From assembly GCA_003194525.1 (NCBI GenBank), contig NBIV01000006.1:558001-622000 (forward strand): DNA of 64,000 bases. Direction: 5' to 3'. Below the pieces are notes generated by a model. It saw only the letters and a list, made by a program, of their open reading frames with translations. It was not told where the DNA came from and did no database searches. The position numbers and the translations under genes were made by a program. Each line of letters starts with the position of its first letter. The first letter of the stretch is position 1. Of the stretch, positions 63,471 to 64,000 are shown piece by piece. This DNA is from Gracilariopsis chorda (taxonomy: Eukaryota; Rhodophyta; Florideophyceae; Gracilariales; Gracilariaceae).

Positions 63471-64000
63471 ATGGACATTCTTCCGCCCATCACTGGTACG
63501 TCTCTTCCTTCTCTCCCCCTCCCTCGCTTGCAAGCGTAGCCCTTCCAACCGCGCGTGCAAAACTAACCTTTAACACAAAGACTTTCCACCACAGGAAAGA
63601 ACGGCCGTTTTTCTTCGCAAACTTCAACACTGCGAACAGACGTTTGACTTTTCGAATCCAACATGTCGCCTGCCGTCCAAGGAAATCAAGCAGCGCTACC
63701 TCATCGACATCGCAACGTACATTTCTTGTCAGCGCGATGCAGCGCTCAACCAAAACACGTACAAACCGTTTCTGCGCATGATTTCGGCCAACATCATGCG
63801 CCCGCTGCCCATAGGAACGTCCAATGAGCCTTTTTACGAACCGGACGACGACGAGCCGTTCCTAGACCCGGCGTGGCCGCACTTGCAAATCGTGTACGAA
63901 CTGCTGAGGCGCTTCCTCATCTCCGCCGACACGGACTCCAAACACGCGCGCGCATGCATCACCGAACGCTTCGTCATCGCGCTTGTGGAGCTGTTCAACT
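63471..64000 (+). CDS. PP2A regulatory subunit B56 (B'), 5' end, cut by the window edge
   Basis: Encodes a targeting subunit of protein phosphatase 2A. Exon 1 as I read it is 63471-63495 (MDILPPIT, then G), with donor GTACGT; the intron (85 bp) has a branch-point-like AACTAAC at 63561-63567 and ends CACAAAG at 63580; exon 2 runs from 63581 out of the window. Joined, LPPITDFPPQERTAVFLRKL matches the B56 entry LPPLKDVPSSERQELFIKKL, followed by CEQTFDF, NTYKPFLRMISANIMRPLP, DEPFLDPAWPHLQIVYELL and ERFVIALVELFN, all B56 HEAT-repeat words. The nearby ACAG at 63591-63594 is not the acceptor, since it would drop DFPPQ. The start codon is less certain than the rest. Confidence 0.88.

Noticed and set aside
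1-64000. Bacterial contig or contamination
   Set aside because: Spliced genes (eS30, GDH, ROMO1, WDR26, B56), transit peptides and purely eukaryotic families exclude it.

Overview
This is nuclear DNA of a eukaryote. Housekeeping genes carry short GT...AG introns (about 75 to 300 bp), many genes are intronless, spacers are short, and several products begin with mitochondrial transit peptides or an ER signal peptide. Gene content (cytosolic and mitochondrial enzymes, exocyst, PP2A, MYST acetyltransferase) fits a free-living protist or alga. The few, short introns and gene-dense blocks split by a repeat-rich accessory block would suit a red alga, but that is inference; nothing here identifies the species.

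Layout. 1-20.9 kb is ordinary gene space: a C-terminal scrap of a possible dehydrogenase; a METTL18-like methyltransferase; an unknown membrane protein; phosphopantetheine adenylyltransferase; a small mitochondrial protein; a signal-peptide coiled-coil membrane protein whose first exon I located; a HemW-like radical SAM protein; a MYST histone acetyltransferase split by a one-base frame change in a T run; ribosomal protein eS30; mitochondrial glutamate dehydrogenase; and the glycine cleavage P-protein. 46.3-64 kb is again ordinary: a PKD-like acidic protein, a WDR26/Gid7 homologue, a small coiled-coil protein, ROMO1, a Sec6-like exocyst subunit, a MIC26/27-like small protein, pyridoxal kinase and the 5' end of a PP2A B56 subunit.

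Between them, 21-46.3 kb is an accessory island with no recognisable housekeeping gene. It holds six copies of one small gene (about 72 codons; core SW..FL.RYDRA, A/G-rich helix, RRASRGKR, MYEME, basic tail), each behind a similar TATA promoter, and three loci related to a membrane-anchored Sel1-repeat protein: one whole (42.3-46.3 kb), one with an open N-terminal part and a decayed rest (26.6-30.9 kb), and one reduced to a decayed repeat array (34.7-35.6 kb). The two decayed arrays sit in paralogous segments that can be matched over more than 2 kb. Beyond the 3' end of each Sel1 locus lies a copy of the small gene. I do not recognise the small protein family; the Sel1 plus small-protein island is the best candidate here for something undescribed.

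Functional themes: several genes serve mitochondria (GDH, P-protein, ROMO1, MIC-like, the small transit-peptide protein). The P-protein uses the pyridoxal phosphate that pyridoxal kinase supplies. No tRNA, rRNA, CRISPR array, retroelement or DNA transposon was recognised.
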